A DNA stretch of 38,876 nt from an uncultured delta proteobacterium (GCA_903892415.1 CAITIQ010000192.1:1-38876); one strand, 5' to 3'; shown: positions 1 to 8,666, counted from the first letter of the stretch. Program-made: numbers and translations. Notes: generated from the letters alone by a model not told the origin.

Positions 1-1030
1 GGCACTGGGTATCGCGGTTACAAAGCTGGAGCGGCCCGAGCTTCGTCGCACACTCGAAGACGCCCGGCGGCAAGAAGACGTTGTTGCACCAATAGCCGTC
101 GGCACATCGTGCATCGCCAGCAGTGTCGAACGAGCCGCAGGTGTTCCAGCAAGCGTCCGGGCCGTTGCAGGCGAGGTTGTGTTCGCAGGCTTGCGTCTCC
201 GGCGTCTTCTCGCAGGCACCAACGCCGTCGCAGAACTGCGCCTGGAGCTGGTTTCCGTCGCTGCAAACCTTGGTGTCACCGCACACGGTGGTGCTCGGCG
301 CGAGCACGCACTCACCCGTAGCATCGCAGTCAAAGTCGCAGGTGTCGCCGCTGCCGGGACACTCCTTGATGCAACAACGGCCAATCTCCATCGACCCGGT
401 CGAGCCGCAGATGTTGCTCATGCACTCCGTGTTGCCGACGCAGGGTTCCCCCGGCTTTTTTTTGCATTTGCCGTCGAGGCATTCCGCCATCTCGGCACAG
501 TCGGCAGCGTTGATGCAGGTATCAAGGCAGCTCAGGTTGCCGGGCGCACAGTTCAAGCCGTTAGGGCAGGGGACGCCCACCGGCATGCAAGCTCCGTCCA
601 AGCAGCGGAAGCTGAAGCTCGTGGAGCCATCGCAGCTCTCCGTCGGGTTGCACACCAAGTTATCCGGATAGCGCACGCATTCGTTGCCAGCGAGGCACTG
701 CCCCGTGGTGCCGCAGCTGCTGGGGTCCTGGGCCTCGCAGTCGACGGCGCAACAAATCAGCTCGCCGCTCAGGTCCGGAAGGCAGTTACCGCTCTCGCAA
801 CGATCTCCCGTGACGCAGGGAGCGCCGTTCGGCTCGAGCATGCTCGTGCTCGAAGATCCGCCGGTCGTGGTCGGTGATCCGCCCGTGCTCGGCGAGCCGC
901 CTGTGCTCGGTGAGCCGCCGCTGGCCAGATCGTATTCGGGAAATGGAAGGGCGCAGGCAGCGCTGAACAGCGCTGCGAGCGCAGGGCCGAGGAAGCGGAG
1001 AACAGGCTGGGGACGGTGCGAGCGCAGCAC
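1..1030 (-). CDS. Cysteine-rich lipoprotein, 3' end cut by the window edge
   Basis: The reading frame stays open from a GTG at 1030 to the left edge (343 codons, no stop seen), so the C-terminus is missing. The N-terminus is a signal peptide with a lipobox (LFSAAC), followed by three GGSPST-type repeats and then a long region with a cysteine every 5-12 residues and recurrent G-x-C patterns (for example GAPCVTGDRCESGNC). This is the style of myxobacterial surface proteins with Dickkopf/EGF-like cysteine repeats; the exact family was not identified. It probably sits in the outer membrane or on the cell surface. The start is uncertain: the GTG has only a weak purine stretch before it, but no better in-frame start lies close to the signal peptide. 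The gene follows the kinase gene in the same direction, 69 bp after its stop. The 18-bp period DNA repeats at about 870-925 encode the GGSPST linker and could vary in number. Confidence 0.75.
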   Translation of the reverse strand, partial: MLRSHRPQPVLRFLGPALAALFSAACALPFPEYDLASGGSPSTGGSPSTGGSPTTTGGSSSTSMLEPNGAPCVTGDRCESGNCLPDLSGELICCAVDCEAQDPSSCGTTGQCLAGNECVRYPDNLVCNPTESCDGSTSFSFRCLDGACMPVGVPCPNGLNCAPGNLSCLDTCINAADCAEMAECLDGKCKKKPGEPCVGNTECMSNICGSTGSMEIGRCCIKECPGSGDTCDFDCDATGECVLAPSTTVCGDTKVCSDGNQLQAQFCDGVGACEKTPETQACEHNLACNGPDACWNTCGSFDTAGDARCADGYWCNNVFLPPGVFECATKLGPLQLCNRDTQC

Positions 1031-1099
1031 GAGGCTCGCGCTAGCATCGCACGGGCCAGCGCCGATTGCCCGTGCTGCCGGAAGCCAACAAGGCTCGGC

Positions 1100-2485
1100 T
1101 CAAAGACAATACGGTTTGGGCACCAGGCGGTTGTTCTTGTCTCGCCAGGTGGGCGGATCACACTGGCCTCCAGCAGGGCGCTTTGGCGTCCCACTGGCGG
1201 TTGGAGGTTGCGCCGAGGACGGGAGCGGCGTGTCGACGGCCAACACCACGCTCGATGCAACGGTTGCGCTCGGTGTTACCTCCACGCGTGGTTCAACGTT
1301 GGGCGAAGCGGAGCTCTGAGGGGCCGGCGTGGACGTCACGCCAACGACGCTGTGGGTCGCGGTTGCCTGTGGACTTGGCTCGAGCGCAGTCGCCGAGCGA
1401 ACCTCCGGCTCCCCCAACGTGAGCGTCAGCACCGCCGCTGCGGCCACGCCAACTCCGAGGCCAACCGCGACCATCCACTTGCCCGAGCCCGTGCGTGGGC
1501 TCGTCTCAACGGGCGTGCGTGGCCCGACGGTGGCGGCCGGCGTCGAAGACGGCTGGAACGATGAGGGGGCAGCAGCAGCGGGCGTCAGGTCCGCCGAGAA
1601 GGGCAGCGACAAGCGGGTGGAAGGGGCGAAGGGGCGCAGCGCCTCAGCGAGCGCTTCCATCGTGGCAAATCGCTCGTCGGGGTCCTTCGCCAAGCAGCGC
1701 GCGACCAGCGCGTCGAAGGCCGGGGGGAGCTCAGCGTTGTGTCGGCTCGGCGGGCTGGGGGTGCGCTCCATCACATCGAAACAAAGCGCGGTCACCGAGT
1801 CCCCACGAAACGGCGCTTCTCCGGTGGTCAGCTCATAAAGCACCACGCCGAGCGACCACACGTCGCAACGTTGGTCGGCTAGCCGCGCCGAGCGCATCTG
1901 CTCGGGGGCCATGTAGCGCGGCGTCCCCAAGACTGAGGCCGTGTTGGTGAGATCGGCCTCTTTCTCATCGAGCTGCTTCGAAACGCCGAAGTCGAGCACC
2001 TTGATCACGTTGCCTGCGCTGGTCTCCGCCAGGAACAAATTCGCTGGCTTCACGTCGCGATGGATCACGTTCAACTTGTGCGCCTCGCCCAGCGCGTGGC
2101 TGGCTTGCAGCACCCACTCCACCGCTTGCTCGAGCGGCACTCGCGGCACCTCGCTCATGTACGCGCGCAGGTCGCGTCCGCTCAAAAGCTCCATCACCAG
2201 GTACGGCTCACCCGAGGGCAACCGCCCGGTATCGAAGACCTTAGCGGCGAACGGTGAGGTCAATCGAGCGGCCGCTCTTCCCTCGCGCATAAAGCGGGTT
2301 TGGGCCTCTTCCGACTTGGCGCTGCCGGGGAGCAGCACTTTGATCGCCACTTCTTGGCGCAGCTCGAGATGCGTGGCCGCATACACAGCGCCCATACCGC
2401 CAGCGCCGAGCGAGCGCTCGATCCGATACCTCCCGCCGAGCACCGTTCCCGGCCGAGGTGCCGCGCTCAGCTTTGACGCAAGCAT
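1100..2485 (-). CDS. Membrane Ser/Thr protein kinase (PknB-like)
   Basis: Predicted 461 aa. The kinase domain begins at about residue 18 with the glycine loop GAGGMGAV, then the lysine in VAIKVL, HRDVKPAN, DFG and APEQ, so all catalytic elements are present. After the domain comes a Pro/Ser/Thr-rich linker, one hydrophobic segment (GVGVAAAAVLTLTLG), a second Pro/Ser/Thr-rich stretch and a C-terminus with two cysteines (QCDPPTW and PYCL). The layout is the usual bacterial one: cytoplasmic kinase, single membrane span, and an external tail of unknown ligand. The chosen ATG at 2485 lies just downstream of GAGGGC. An in-frame TTG at 2521 would add 12 residues (MCQPPTLLAFEG) and cannot be excluded. 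The gene diverges from the FHA-GAF-cyclase gene, whose start is 90 bp away, which suggests a shared control region and perhaps a signalling partnership. Confidence 0.9.
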   Translation of the reverse strand: MLASKLSAAPRPGTVLGGRYRIERSLGAGGMGAVYAATHLELRQEVAIKVLLPGSAKSEEAQTRFMREGRAAARLTSPFAAKVFDTGRLPSGEPYLVMELLSGRDLRAYMSEVPRVPLEQAVEWVLQASHALGEAHKLNVIHRDVKPANLFLAETSAGNVIKVLDFGVSKQLDEKEADLTNTASVLGTPRYMAPEQMRSARLADQRCDVWSLGVVLYELTTGEAPFRGDSVTALCFDVMERTPSPPSRHNAELPPAFDALVARCLAKDPDERFATMEALAEALRPFAPSTRLSLPFSADLTPAAAAPSSFQPSSTPAATVGPRTPVETSPRTGSGKWMVAVGLGVGVAAAAVLTLTLGEPEVRSATALEPSPQATATHSVVGVTSTPAPQSSASPNVEPRVEVTPSATVASSVVLAVDTPLPSSAQPPTASGTPKRPAGGQCDPPTWRDKNNRLVPKPYCL

Positions 2486-2574
2486 GCCCTCGAAGGCTAG
2501 CAAAGTTGGGGGTTGGCACAATGGCCTCGCCCTAGCGAGCGGAGTATGCGTTACACCACGGGGATACCCGAGCC

Positions 2575-4149
2575 ATGAATCCCCTTCTGATCGTCAACCC
2601 AGCCTCGGCCGATGAGCAGATCTTCGAGCTGAAGCAAGGGGCTAACACGGTAGGCAGGACCCGCGACAATGACGTCTCGCTCGCGAACAAGAGCCTGTCG
2701 CGAGCGCACGCCCGAATCGACGTCACGGCGAGCGGCGTCGTGCTCGTCGACCTCGGGAGCAAAAACGGCACCTGGGTCGACGGGGTTCGCGTTGCTACGC
2801 ACACCCTTGGGCGGGCGCACACCATCACCTTCGGTGAGGTCGCCGCTTCGTACGAGAGAGCGCCGAGGGTCACGCGGGTCAAGGCGCCGCTGATGCCGAC
2901 CTGCATCAAGCGCTTCGATGACGATCTATCGCGGGTGTCGCTCGCCGAGCTCATCGGTCCCAAGCACGCACGGGCGACTGGGCGAAAGCCGCGTGAAGCC
3001 AGCGCCGATCGCGATCGCGACAAGCTGCGCATCCTGCTCAAGGTCAGCCAGCTGCTTTCGACGCCAGCGCCCCTCGCTGCGCTGCTCGCCTCGGTGCTCG
3101 ACCTCGCGTTCGAACTCCTCGACATCGATCGAGCGGTGCTGCTGATGCTCGATCCAGAGACGGGCGAGCTCGAGCCGCGAACGCTCAAGACGCGCGCTGT
3201 GTCTGGCGACAAAGCCGGGCTCTTCAGCATGAGCATCGCGCGCTACGTGATGGAGCACGGGGACGCGGCGCTGTTCAACGACGCCGCCACCGATCCGCGG
3301 CTGGCGCAGGCGGGCTCGGTCAACCTGCAGTCGATTCGCACCTCGATGTGCAGCCCGCTCAAGGCGCGCGATCGGACGCTCGGCGTGCTCTACGTCGACA
3401 ACCTCCGGGACGGAGGCCGCTTCGGCGAAGAAGACCTCGAGTTCCTTTCGGCCTTCGCTTGTCAGGCGGCGATCGCCGTCGAGAACGCCCTGCTCGCGGA
3501 CCAGCTCGCTGCGGAGGCCGTGAGCCGCGCCCAGCTATTGCGCTTCTTTCCGCCGGCAGTGCTGCCAGCGATCTTGAAAGCGGGCGGCGGTTTAGCCGCA
3601 GTCGAGGTCGAGGCGACGGTGCTCTTTTGCGACCTGTGCGGCTACACCGAGATGTCGTCACGAATGAAACCGACCGACGTGATCGAGCTGCTCAATCGCT
3701 ATTTTCCTGCCGTGGCAGAGGTCGTCTTTCGGCATGAAGGCACGCTCGAGAAGTACATCGGCGACGCGTTGCTCGCGGTCTGGGGAGCGCCCCTTCACCA
3801 TGACGACGACGCGGTCCGCGCGGTTCAAGCGGCGATCGACATGCAGCGAGCCGTGCGCACCTTGAACGCCGAGTGGCGCGGTGAACGCGAGGTCTCGATT
3901 CACATCGGCGTCTACTCCGGCGTCGTGGCAGCCGGCAACATCGGCTCGAAGGACTTCCTCCAGTACGCCACCATCGGAGACGCCACCAACATGGGCAGCC
4001 GCATCTGCGGGCTAGCCGAGCCGGGACAGATCGTCCTCGGCGGGTCGAAGGTAAGCCTCGTGCGGCAAGCCGGCGTGCGCCTGACTGCACTCGAACCAGC
4101 GCTGGTCAAAGGCAAAGACGTGCCGCTCGAGGTCCACCGCGTGGAATGA
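2575..4149 (+). CDS. FHA-GAF-class III adenylate/guanylate cyclase
   Basis: Predicted 524 aa with three domains. The N-terminal FHA domain (about residues 15-95) has GRTRDND, SRAHARI and GSKNGTWVDG, the phosphothreonine-binding signatures. A GAF domain follows (about 150-305). The class III cyclase domain (about 340-500) has the first metal aspartate in FCDLCGYT, the lysine/aspartate motif KYIGDALLAVW and YATIGDATNMGSR. The aspartate in IGDATN suits ATP as substrate, so adenylate cyclase is more likely than guanylate cyclase. It should be soluble: no membrane segment is visible. FHA fused to a cyclase suggests that cAMP synthesis is gated by phosphorylation, and the divergent kinase gene next door is an obvious candidate partner (inference). 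The stop codon falls inside a dispersed 99-bp repeat. Confidence 0.9.
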   Translation: MNPLLIVNPASADEQIFELKQGANTVGRTRDNDVSLANKSLSRAHARIDVTASGVVLVDLGSKNGTWVDGVRVATHTLGRAHTITFGEVAASYERAPRVTRVKAPLMPTCIKRFDDDLSRVSLAELIGPKHARATGRKPREASADRDRDKLRILLKVSQLLSTPAPLAALLASVLDLAFELLDIDRAVLLMLDPETGELEPRTLKTRAVSGDKAGLFSMSIARYVMEHGDAALFNDAATDPRLAQAGSVNLQSIRTSMCSPLKARDRTLGVLYVDNLRDGGRFGEEDLEFLSAFACQAAIAVENALLADQLAAEAVSRAQLLRFFPPAVLPAILKAGGGLAAVEVEATVLFCDLCGYTEMSSRMKPTDVIELLNRYFPAVAEVVFRHEGTLEKYIGDALLAVWGAPLHHDDDAVRAVQAAIDMQRAVRTLNAEWRGEREVSIHIGVYSGVVAAGNIGSKDFLQYATIGDATNMGSRICGLAEPGQIVLGGSKVSLVRQAGVRLTALEPALVKGKDVPLEVHRVE

Positions 4150-4242
4150 CTCGTGCCACGTCGATGGTCCAACGGGGCCTTCGGCCGTCGTTGTTGAAGA
4201 AGGCCCGAGTCATTCTGTTCACTGCATCCGCCTTCGGCGGAA
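4144..4242 (+). repeat. 99-bp structured dispersed repeat, copy A
   Basis: This stretch matches the reverse complement of 22841-22939 base for base without gaps: same length (99 bp), 16 differences, about 84% identity. It can fold: the outer arms GAATGACTCG and CGAGTCATTC (4144-4153 and 4208-4217) are perfect inverted repeats, an inner GGGGCCTTCGGCC can form a hairpin, and a separate TCCGCCTTCGGCGGA hairpin lies at the right end. The TGA stop of the cyclase gene sits inside the left arm. It may act as a 3'-end structure or be a REP/MITE-like element; no coding capacity is apparent. Confidence 0.8.
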
Positions 4243-4282
4243 TGGGATTGAGCGTTGCTACGCACCCCGTGTACTGTTCGCC

Positions 4283-4873
4283 ATGGCCAAGCGCTCGCTC
4301 GAGTTCTTCTACGACTTCGCGTCCCCCTACAGCTACCTCGCCGCCACGCAGCTCGAGGGCCTCGCCCAGCGAACCGGCGCCGAGATCATCTGGAAGCCGA
4401 TGGTCCTAGGCGCCGTGTTTCAGAGCGCGGGAAACGACATGCCGGCGAAGGTCCCGGCGAAGGCGCCCTACCTCTTGCGCGACCTCGAGCGCTGGGCGCG
4501 CCACTATCGGGTCGCCTTCAAGATGTCGAGCCACTGGCCAGCACCCAGCATCGCCGCACAGCGTCTCTGTCTCGTGGCGGACGAGTCGGGCAAGGGCGCC
4601 GAGCTAGGCAAACGGATCTTCGACGCGATGTGGGTCGAGGATCGCGACATCAACAGCGAGGCCGAACTCGGCAAGCTCGCAGCAGAGGTCGGCCTCGAGC
4701 CGGAGACCGCCCTCGCTCGCTCCAAGTCGCCCGAGATCAAGCAGCGCCTGCGAGCCAACACCGACGAGGCTCTCGCGCGGGGCGCCTTCGGTGCGCCGGC
4801 CCTGTTCGTCGGCGATGAATTGTTCTGGGGCAATGACCGCCTCCACTTCGTCGAGGACGCCCTCAAGAGCTAG
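4283..4873 (+). CDS. DsbA-family 2-hydroxychromene-2-carboxylate isomerase (kappa-GST-like)
   Basis: Predicted 196 aa, a normal length for this family. The start MAKRSLEFFYDFASPYSYLA is the typical beginning of DsbA-fold proteins of the HCCA isomerase/kappa glutathione transferase branch, where the usual CxxC is replaced by S-P-Y-S and glutathione binds. The C-terminus FGAPALFVGDELFWGNDRL carries the conserved cis-proline segment (GAPA) and the final helix with W-G-x-D-R. It is a cytoplasmic, glutathione-dependent isomerase or transferase; the true substrate cannot be read from sequence, and homologues are often annotated for naphthalene degradation without evidence. The gene is single, 133 bp after the cyclase gene and tail-to-tail with the next gene (12 bp between stops). 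Confidence 0.88.
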   Translation: MAKRSLEFFYDFASPYSYLAATQLEGLAQRTGAEIIWKPMVLGAVFQSAGNDMPAKVPAKAPYLLRDLERWARHYRVAFKMSSHWPAPSIAAQRLCLVADESGKGAELGKRIFDAMWVEDRDINSEAELGKLAAEVGLEPETALARSKSPEIKQRLRANTDEALARGAFGAPALFVGDELFWGNDRLHFVEDALKS

Positions 4874-4885
4874 ATGAACGAGGCT

Positions 4886-7003
4886 TCACTCGGGCAAGAG
4901 GATTGAAGCCTCGTTCGTCTCGGACGCCAAGCTGTTGCCGCTGAAGTCGCAGTCGATTGACTCGGCGGTGGCCCCGCCTTGCAGGGCGAGTCCGAACTCA
5001 CCGCCGAAGGCGCGCACGCGTTCGAGTTGGTGCGCTTCGCCCTCTAGAACGATGCCTGCTTGCTCGTAGCCCTCGAACCAGCAGTCGGTGAGCCTCACTC
5101 CGTCAACAGCATCCCCTTGGAAGACGAGGCCCGCGGAGATGGGCCCGGCCGGTTCGCTCAGTCCGTTGAGGTTGACCTTCGAGATCATGCTCGCGGCGAC
5201 ACCTTCAACCACCGTCTCGCTTATCTCGCCGCTGGCGTCGTCGCTCAGGAAGATGGCCGCTCCGTGTGTGTCCGCGATCGTCGTCTTCTCAACGCGGAGG
5301 GTCGTATACTTTCCCCCGGCGGCGATTCCGATGCCTTCGGTTCCATCGACCCCAGGAATGTTCTCGATCCGGCATGCGCGCACAGTGGTGGTGCTGGGCA
5401 TATCGGTTTCTCTCGGAGCAAAGATCCCGTACTCCTCTGCTCCCGAGATGAAGGTTCGCTCGATGGTCGCGCCGCCAGCAATGGTGGCGATCCCTATGCC
5501 AGCTTCGAAACCGAACGCGTCTCGGAATGCGACGCCCTCGATCACGTTGCCGCTCACGTGCGCGCCAAGAAGAAGCGACATCCCGGTAACCCCGACGTTG
5601 GTGATGACGTCCTTCTCGCTGAACAAGACGGGTGTATCTCCATCAGCAAATGCCTGGTCAATGCCACCAAATTGCGCATTGGTCATCCAGTTGCCATTGG
5701 TGCGAAGCTCGCCAGCGTACTGAGTTGCTGCGGAGGTCGCCGCGTCGGTCAGCACGTTGCGCTCCGCCAGCACGACGCTGCTGTTTCCCTGCACGCTTAG
5801 CAACAAGCCGTAGACAAGATCCGTGGACTCGGCGACGACGCTATCGCGAATCGTCGCGAGGCCATCGTCGACAGAAACCCCGTAGCCAACCCGTCTGATC
5901 ACGGACCCGTCGATGGTCAGCTCGCTGCCGCCTTCGACGTAGACGCCAAGTGCAAAGGCGCCGCTGTCCGGCAAGACGGTATCGACGAAGACGTCTTCGG
6001 CCGAGAGCGAGGCGCCGCCTGCGGCTGCGAAGCCCCCGGTGCGGGCGCGCACGATCGCCGTCTGGCTTAGTTCGAGCTGGGCGCCTTGAGACGCCAGGGC
6101 TCCGTAGGCGAAGCCGAGCGCGTCGGTGATGGCGATATCTTCGATCAGCGTGCGGGAGACGGTGGCTACGGCAGTCCCTTGCACGTGGACGCCCCGCCCG
6201 ACGTCGTGGATATGCACGCGTTCGATGGCTAGCTCGCCTCCGCCAGCGGCGATGCCCACCCTCTCTGCGGTCACGGCCACGCCAGCGAGGCTCGCCGTCT
6301 CCCCCATCGCGAGCAGGACGCGCACCGTTGCAACGGCAGGCTCCACCGACGATAGCGTCACCTTGCTGGCGCAAATCCCTTCGAGCCGCAGCGGCCTGTC
6401 GATCAAGATTTCGCCTTCATAGCCGCCTTCAGCGATCACGATGCGATCGCCGTCAGCGGCTGCCGCCATGGCAGCGGCGATCGACGCGAAGGGTTTCGCG
6501 CGCGAGCCGTCCGAGTCATCGAGGAGGTACGCAAGGTCAACGTGCACGTCGTCCGCGGCCTCGACGATGGCGCCCCATTTACCGCTACCGCAGCCGGCAT
6601 CTCCATCGATCGAGACGCAGCCGAGCGACGGTACCGGAAAGAAGCCAGCATCGCAGGCGTCGACGGGCGGAAGGCAGATCCCCCGCGCATCAATGAACTC
6701 GGCCGCGCAATTCGCCACGCCCACCGCAACGCAGCCCACGTCGATGTCGGGCACAGTACCCGGTGCGCACTTGCTCACGGACGGCCGACACGCGCCGTCC
6801 TCGAGGAAGGACTCGTGGCAGCCGTCGATCCCGGCCGTCGGCTTCTCGAGCACCGGGGGAGCCGCGCCGCTGCCGCCAGAGCCGCCGCTACCGCCAGAGC
6901 CGCCGCTACCGCCAGAGCCACCGGAGTCTCCCGGTTCGTCGTCGCCGCAGCCGGAGACGGCAGCAGCAAGTATCAGGCACGCAAGGTGAATGTGGTTCTT
7001 CAT
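4886..7003 (-). CDS. Lipoprotein with parallel beta-helix repeats
   Basis: Predicted 705 aa. The start has a good ribosome site (AGGA, 8 nt before ATG). The signal peptide ends in a lipobox (AAVSGCGDD) and is followed by six to seven GGS repeats. A cysteine-rich segment (about 60-135) carries repeated DGxCxPxV/CxxGxxPxxxxGCV units. From about residue 150 the protein has DDSDGSRAKPFASIAAAMAAAADGDRI-like content, which is the DUF1565 motif, followed by many strand-turn repeats (for example RVGIAAGGGELAIERVHIHD) as in right-handed parallel beta-helix proteins. It is therefore a surface lipoprotein with a beta-helix that may bind or cleave polysaccharide; no catalytic residues could be recognised. 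It runs toward the isomerase gene and is the last of a run of minus-strand exported proteins. Confidence 0.85.
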   Translation of the reverse strand: MKNHIHLACLILAAAVSGCGDDEPGDSGGSGGSGGSGGSGGSGGSGAAPPVLEKPTAGIDGCHESFLEDGACRPSVSKCAPGTVPDIDVGCVAVGVANCAAEFIDARGICLPPVDACDAGFFPVPSLGCVSIDGDAGCGSGKWGAIVEAADDVHVDLAYLLDDSDGSRAKPFASIAAAMAAAADGDRIVIAEGGYEGEILIDRPLRLEGICASKVTLSSVEPAVATVRVLLAMGETASLAGVAVTAERVGIAAGGGELAIERVHIHDVGRGVHVQGTAVATVSRTLIEDIAITDALGFAYGALASQGAQLELSQTAIVRARTGGFAAAGGASLSAEDVFVDTVLPDSGAFALGVYVEGGSELTIDGSVIRRVGYGVSVDDGLATIRDSVVAESTDLVYGLLLSVQGNSSVVLAERNVLTDAATSAATQYAGELRTNGNWMTNAQFGGIDQAFADGDTPVLFSEKDVITNVGVTGMSLLLGAHVSGNVIEGVAFRDAFGFEAGIGIATIAGGATIERTFISGAEEYGIFAPRETDMPSTTTVRACRIENIPGVDGTEGIGIAAGGKYTTLRVEKTTIADTHGAAIFLSDDASGEISETVVEGVAASMISKVNLNGLSEPAGPISAGLVFQGDAVDGVRLTDCWFEGYEQAGIVLEGEAHQLERVRAFGGEFGLALQGGATAESIDCDFSGNSLASETNEASILLPE
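6866..6916. repeat. 18-bp tandem repeat encoding the Gly-Gly-Ser linker
   Basis: One 15-bp and two identical 18-bp units (GCCGCCGCTACCGCCAGA on the plus strand, at 6881-6898 and 6899-6916) encode the GGSGGS linker just after the lipobox of the beta-helix lipoprotein. Because the unit is a multiple of three, gain or loss of copies would only change linker length. Confidence 0.7.
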
Positions 7004-7094
7004 GAGCTGGTTCCTACAAATTTAAGGTTGGGGCCGTAGGGCCGGTTTCTGCGCACGAGCGTCAGCGCGCTCGCGCGTGCCTGTTGCTGCCTCG

Positions 7095-7763
7095 CTACTG
7101 CTTTGAAACGGAGAAGCTCGAGCAGCCGTTGAACAAGACCTCGCCTTCGATATGGCTTTGCGTTGGATCCAGAACACCTTCGAGGTCCACCGTGCCCCAG
7201 CCCTGGGGCTGCCTGATCCAATCGGTTGCATCGAGCTCGACGACGTCGCCGTTGGGGTCGAAGGTGCCGACCATATTGAAGCTGCCGCTGGGGACGCCGG
7301 GATTGTCTGGATGTTCGCTGAAGGCGAAGACAGCCGTGAGGTCGGCCGAACCTTGCCGCGTGATGGTGAGCGTGAGGTTCGTGAGTCCCTGGTTGCACAC
7401 GTAGCTCCCGGACCACTCCGAGGTCGCTTCGGGGAGCTTGCACAGCGGCGCACAGGCAGCGTCCTCGCAGGTGAGCACGCCGACGCAGTCCCCAGCGGCG
7501 CACGTGTCGCTCGCCGTGCACCGGTCGCCATCGTCGCAAGCGTCCCCATCGGCGGAGCATGCGGTCCCACCCGCACCTCCGTTCCCAACCGGACCTTGGC
7601 CTGCACCGCCGCTCGTTGATGTGGAGCCTCCCGATCCTCCGGCACCGCCCGAGCCCCCGGAGCCGCCCGACGCTGCCGAGCCACCGGAGGACTCGCTGCA
7701 ACCGAGCATGAGAGAAAGACCGATGAAGAGGTGGTTGAGCCGAACAATCATTGGTTGGTTCAT
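7095..7763 (-). CDS. Small lipoprotein, shared-leader family member 1
   Basis: Predicted 222 aa. The ATG at 7763 was chosen because AGGAG lies about 9 nt upstream and a signal peptide (RLNHLFIGLSLMLGC) follows at once. The lipobox LMLGC is followed by a Gly-Ser-Ala linker, then a short cysteine-rich module (CSADGDACDDGDRCTASDTC, typical of myxobacterial surface proteins) and a C-terminal domain of about 120 residues with alternating strands (YVCNQGLTNLTLTITRQG, VELDATDWIRQPQ) and two cysteines. The C-terminal domain was not recognised. Signal peptide and 5' region closely match those of the lipoprotein genes starting at 8478 and 15866, while the bodies differ. Confidence 0.82.
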   Translation of the reverse strand: MNQPMIVRLNHLFIGLSLMLGCSESSGGSAASGGSGGSGGAGGSGGSTSTSGGAGQGPVGNGGAGGTACSADGDACDDGDRCTASDTCAAGDCVGVLTCEDAACAPLCKLPEATSEWSGSYVCNQGLTNLTLTITRQGSADLTAVFAFSEHPDNPGVPSGSFNMVGTFDPNGDVVELDATDWIRQPQGWGTVDLEGVLDPTQSHIEGEVLFNGCSSFSVSKQ

Positions 7764-7833
7764 TCGAAGCGGACTCCTATGTGCAATTGCGTTGTGCGGC
7801 TCGACCGCAGTCGTTGTCTCGCCGCACCCTTTT

Positions 7834-7867
7834 CGAGGGGATCGTTTCCGCTCGCGGCTGATGTGAA
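7834..7867 (-). promoter_or_regulatory. Conserved upstream element of shared-leader lipoprotein gene
   Basis: The 34-bp stretch 71-104 bp upstream of the ATG at 7763 is nearly the same as 15911-15943, upstream of the lipoprotein gene at 15866 (common core TTTCCGCTCGCG plus CGATGTGAA-like flank on the plus strand). Non-coding conservation at a similar place before two paralogues suggests a shared promoter or operator; no standard -35/-10 pair could be assigned. Confidence 0.5.
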
Positions 7868-7890
7868 CCGGCGTGAACGGAGTCCAGTGG

Positions 7891-8478
7891 TCAGCGCTCG
7901 TAGGTGCCAACGAAGTCGACGGAACAGGGGAAGGTGAAGTCAGCGCAGCCCGGCCCCTCGCAGGTGATCGTGGTCGGGTAAGACAGCGTGAACGAGGCTG
8001 GGTCATTCACTGTCCCGGTGATCTCCCCTGTGGTTGCGATGAGCGTGAGCATGGGGAGCAGGCTCGGCTCCGGAGGGGCCTCGCAGGCAAGTGAGCCGTC
8101 AGGCGAGTAGCTGCAGGACGTGACGAAGCCCGTGTCCTCATCGGTCATCGTGAACGTTGTGTCGCTGGTCCACTCGACGAGGACCGGGGGGAGGATCCAC
8201 TCGATTCCAACGCAGGTATTGTTCTCAACCGAGTCGACAATTCCATCGTAGGTGCCCTCTTCGAGAGGGAACTCAGGCGCCGAGCCGCCCGAGCCCCCAG
8301 CACCACCCGGCCCCACCATGCCGCCCGTGCCCCCGGCTCCTGCGGGCTCGCCGCCTGAGCCTCCCGAACCTCCCGAACCACCCGAACCACCAGAGGTCTC
8401 GCTATCGCCGCAGCCAAGCATGAGAACGAGAGCGCAGAGTGAAAGACGATTGAGACGAAGTGCGGTGGGCCTGTTCAT
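7891..8478 (-). CDS. Small lipoprotein, shared-leader family member 2
   Basis: Predicted 195 aa. The signal peptide RLNRLSLCALVLMLGCGDS has the lipobox LMLGC and is clearly related to the leaders of the genes at 7763 and 15866. A Gly/Ser/Ala/Pro linker runs to about residue 68, followed by one compact domain of about 125 residues (EEGTYDGIVDSVENNTC onward) with six cysteines (NNTC, TSC, LAC, TITC, GPGC and FPC), probably a disulfide-bonded beta sandwich. No family was recognised. The ATG has GGAG about 9 nt upstream. It lies directly upstream of the 7763 gene in the same direction (127 bp apart), so the two may be co-expressed. Confidence 0.8.
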   Translation of the reverse strand: MNRPTALRLNRLSLCALVLMLGCGDSETSGGSGGSGGSGGSGGEPAGAGGTGGMVGPGGAGGSGGSAPEFPLEEGTYDGIVDSVENNTCVGIEWILPPVLVEWTSDTTFTMTDEDTGFVTSCSYSPDGSLACEAPPEPSLLPMLTLIATTGEITGTVNDPASFTLSYPTTITCEGPGCADFTFPCSVDFVGTYER

Positions 8479-8536
8479 TGGACTGGACTCCGATTGGCAA
8501 TTGAAAGGGTTCTCCCGCGTGGCGGGCGGCCGATCT

Positions 8537-8587
8537 CAGTTATCGTTCGCCCTCGTTCGACTTGGTATTTCGGCCTTATTTCGGCGG
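8537..8587 (+). repeat. ~50-bp dispersed repeat, copy 1
   Basis: Starts CAGTTATCG and contains CGACTTGGTATTTCGGCC followed by a second TATTTCG box 11 bp later. The same order of boxes recurs at 15965-16015 and 16106-16156; the central CGACTTGGTATTTCGGCC is identical in all three. This copy lies 59 bp upstream of the lipoprotein gene at 8478. It may be an operator or a small dispersed element. Confidence 0.65.
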
Positions 8588-8637
8588 CGGGCTCGTGCGC
8601 GGCGCGGCTGCGGCCCTGCTCGCGAGCATTCGAAGCA

Positions 8638-8666
8638 AAGGCCCTCCCGCGGTGCGGGAGAGCCTT
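8638..8666 (-). terminator. Hairpin repeat downstream of the 8731-10362 gene
   Basis: AAGGC-C-CTCCCGC, a GGT loop, then GCGGGAG-A-GCCTT form a 12-bp stem with one mismatch. The same hairpin occurs at 10450-10486. It lies 64 bp past the stop of the minus-strand gene at 8731. A weak T-rich run follows on that strand, so factor-independent termination is possible but not certain. Confidence 0.5.
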
